Assembly (NCBI GenBank): GCA_020466095.1 | Contig: CM035808.1 | Span: 23,326,296 to 23,390,295 of the forward strand | Length of the DNA: 64,000 nt | Reading direction: 5' to 3' | Origin: Chlorops oryzae | Lineage: Eukaryota > Arthropoda > Insecta > Diptera > Chloropidae | Shown here: one piece after another, positions 63,392 to 64,000 of the stretch | Layout: each line of letters opens with the position of its first letter | How positions within the stretch are numbered: position 1 is the first letter of the stretch | The notes under the pieces: generated by a model | Database searches by the model: none | What the model was told of the DNA's origin: nothing | The model's input: the letters and a program-made list of their open reading frames with translations, nothing else | Made by a program: the position numbers and the translations under genes

Positions 63392-64000
63392 ATATTGGAC
63401 ATGGTACTGGGATAGACTCTCACACATATATATATGTACATATGTTGCACTGAATTTATAGAATCAATTAAAAGAAATCGAGTTTTTCGCAGTTACCGCG
63501 ACTTCTTTCCATGAGAAAGTTATTTTCGAGTATTTTGAACCTTATTGTGGTACTCCTCGATACTATCCGTATCTTGCTTTCGATACTCCGCTCTCCCATT
63601 CATTCTGTATATGCCTACATGACTGGGATCGTGTAAAGCTTATAAATGCTTTTATGAACAAGTTCAAGCACAGCACAATAAGTAGGCATACATATTGAAT
63701 GTGAAGGACAATTTAATTATAATACTTACGGGTAAGTGCGTTCAAGGTACACGTGCAAACAACGAACTAAAAAAGAATGTTTTCACTAATAATTTCTATA
63801 GCTACACACTAAGCTGAGGCGGATAAATACGTAAATACGTATAGTTATGTTTACTTTGTTCCAGAGCCAGTGGTCGTAAAATCGGAATTACGTAGTTCCT
63901 TTGCGTGTTGATCGTGGTGTCTTTACTTTGCTCGCACCGGCGTTATTCACGATACTTAGATCAGATTAGGTCGCCTCAGTTTGCAACTCATAGATAAGAG

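Overview
The window is nuclear DNA of an insect, almost certainly a higher (brachyceran/cyclorrhaphan) fly. It is AT-rich, has short GT-AG introns, and carries four host genes whose proteins closely match those known from Drosophila: smt3 (SUMO), exd (extradenticle/PBX), phl (Raf kinase) and RpL17. The species cannot be named from sequence alone; a tephritid-like fly is a reasonable guess. Most of the remaining sequence is transposon debris and decayed repeats. Many short open frames are chance.

Layout. 1-5.5 kb: AT-rich, no recognisable gene. 5.6-6.5 kb: a weak two-exon candidate and a 52-bp minisatellite. 7.2-14.4 kb: a ~300-bp inverted repeat pair enclosing a solo LTR, tandem repeats, small inverted-repeat elements and two decayed gene-like fragments. 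15.55-16.67 kb: smt3 on +. 17-21 kb: inverted-repeat elements and a pyrimidine-rich tract. 22.6-37.6 kb: exd on -, five exons. Its 3.8-kb intron holds a Penelope-like retroelement nested in another transposon. Its 9.9-kb first coding intron holds a ~2.2-kb tandem duplication; one copy is interrupted by a minisatellite-bearing element and the other by an apparently intact mariner. 41.4-44.3 kb: phl on -, eight coding exons. 45.6-47.3 kb: RpL17 on +, divergent from phl, with a tandemly duplicated intronic unit that folds as an H/ACA snoRNA. 47.7-53 kb: a second dispersed duplication, one copy interrupted by an element with 8-bp target duplications, plus a second solo LTR. 53-64 kb: small inverted-repeat elements, a TCGA-rich element, a tRNA-derived SINE with target duplications, one plausible 97-aa ORF and AT-rich sequence.

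The host genes are independent housekeeping or developmental loci, not an operon-like system: SUMO conjugation, Hox cofactor function, RAS/MAPK signalling and the ribosomal large subunit. The strongest observations beyond gene calling are the paired H/ACA snoRNA candidates in RpL17, the hammerhead-like motif behind the Penelope ORF, and three insertions that can be checked against an empty site within this same window.
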